In this document: one piece after another, positions 32,569 to 32,980 of the stretch | How positions within the stretch are numbered: position 1 is the first letter of the stretch | Layout: the number at the start of each line of letters is the position of its first letter | Origin: JBILVQ01 sp044370375 | GTDB lineage: Bacteria > Bacteroidota > Bacteroidia > UBA4408 | Length of the DNA stretch: 32,980 nt | Reading direction: 5' to 3' | Assembly: GCA_044370375.1 (NCBI GenBank) | Contig: JBILVQ010000005.1 | Location: 1-32,980, forward strand | The notes under the pieces: model-generated | Seen by the model: only the letters and a program-made list of their open reading frames with translations | Told to the model about the DNA's origin: nothing | Database searches by the model: none | Made by a program: the position numbers and the translations under genes

Positions 32569-32980
32569 CGATTTTGTTTTTTCTTCCTGTTTTTATTTTG
32601 TTCTTTTTTTCTCCAACGTTGTTGTCATTTGTTCTTAAAAATTCAACTTCTGTGGTTGTTGACAGCATTCCATTTTTTGTTCCCACAGTAAACCGATCAA
32701 TGAATTCTTTTGAGATACAAAGAAAGTAATCGGAATAATCTTTAGGAAAACCCTCCGGCCTAGGGTCATCTTTGAATTTAAAATCATATCCTCCATTGGA
32801 ATTAGTTTCTTCAATAAGAACAAGATTAAATAATCCTGCAGAGGAACTTGTTCCCTCATAAGGTTTATAAACCTGAACCAATTTAACATACACTCCTGAA
32901 GCAGGAGAACCATCGGCATATTTGACTGTTCCCTTTACTCGTGTGGCAATTTTATGGTCAAATTTGGCACATCCCGAAAG
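32549..32980 (-). CDS. Lipoprotein, 5'-truncated by the window edge
   Basis: The frame is open to the right edge and reads LSGCAKFDHKIATRVKGTVK, then YADGSPASGVYVKLVQVYKP. The LSGC at the very edge is a lipobox, so only the signal peptide and start lie outside. The VKGTVKYADGSPASGVYVKL segment is like the first strands of carboxypeptidase-regulatory-like or Cna-B folds. The rest (about 120 residues, ending GRKNKIDAIIKN) is unrecognised. An apparent start at the GTG at 32893 is only an internal Val codon. It leads the lipoprotein trio. Confidence 0.75.
   Translation of the reverse strand, partial: LSGCAKFDHKIATRVKGTVKYADGSPASGVYVKLVQVYKPYEGTSSSAGLFNLVLIEETNSNGGYDFKFKDDPRPEGFPKDYSDYFLCISKEFIDRFTVGTKNGMLSTTTEVEFLRTNDNNVGEKKNKIKTGRKNKIDAIIKN

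Overview
The window comes from a member of the Bacteroidota, probably an environmental, gliding or surface-associated lineage. It carries type IX secretion (T9SS) genes: a giant protein with a CHU_C-type C-terminal sorting domain, a PorP/SprF protein and a PorE-like OmpA protein. It also has FISUMP and lipobox lipoproteins, a DUF4175 protein, a bifunctional glucose/mannose-phosphate isomerase, and several TAnnTTTG-type -7 promoter elements. No rRNA, tRNA, CRISPR array or insertion sequence was recognised. Species and order cannot be fixed from the sequence alone.

Layout. Positions 1-1079 (+) hold the 3' part of a concentrative nucleoside transporter. Positions 1111-10485 (+) are a tight T9SS cassette: a 2053-residue cargo/adhesin with 11 tandem Cys-paired cadherin-like repeats, then a PorP/SprF protein, then a TPR/beta-propeller/OmpA protein. 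An EamA-type transporter follows (10496-11371, +). Converging on it is a minus-strand operon (17292 to 11499) joined mostly by 4-nt ATGA overlaps: PolB-like 3'-5' exonuclease, fused oligopeptide ABC ATPase, lipoprotein, GT-C-like membrane protein, XseA, XseB. A second minus operon (20636 to 17328) encodes glucose/mannose-6-phosphate isomerase, LipB, a class-C beta-lactamase-like serine hydrolase and a small conserved-looking protein. It diverges from a plus-strand thioredoxin-like lipid/periplasm-directed protein (20848-22281).

Positions 22282-22590, between convergent genes, contain no gene but a direct repeat of about 90 bp in two copies, each with two palindromes. Next, all on minus, come a hexapeptide acyltransferase, a polysaccharide deacetylase that appears frameshifted in a homopolymer, and glutaryl-CoA dehydrogenase. 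After these lie YbeY, an RsbW-like ATPase and a large DUF4175 protein. A PIN-domain toxin follows with an overlapping 50-residue antitoxin-like ORF. The window ends with three outer-surface lipoproteins, one of them a FISUMP protein and the last cut by the window edge.

The most interesting items are the T9SS cargo cassette, the frameshift that separates the catalytic HDVD motif of the deacetylase from its N-terminus, the palindrome-bearing repeat pair, and the toxin-first PIN module with a hidden small ORF. No clearly unprecedented system was found. The functional links proposed from gene order are inference.
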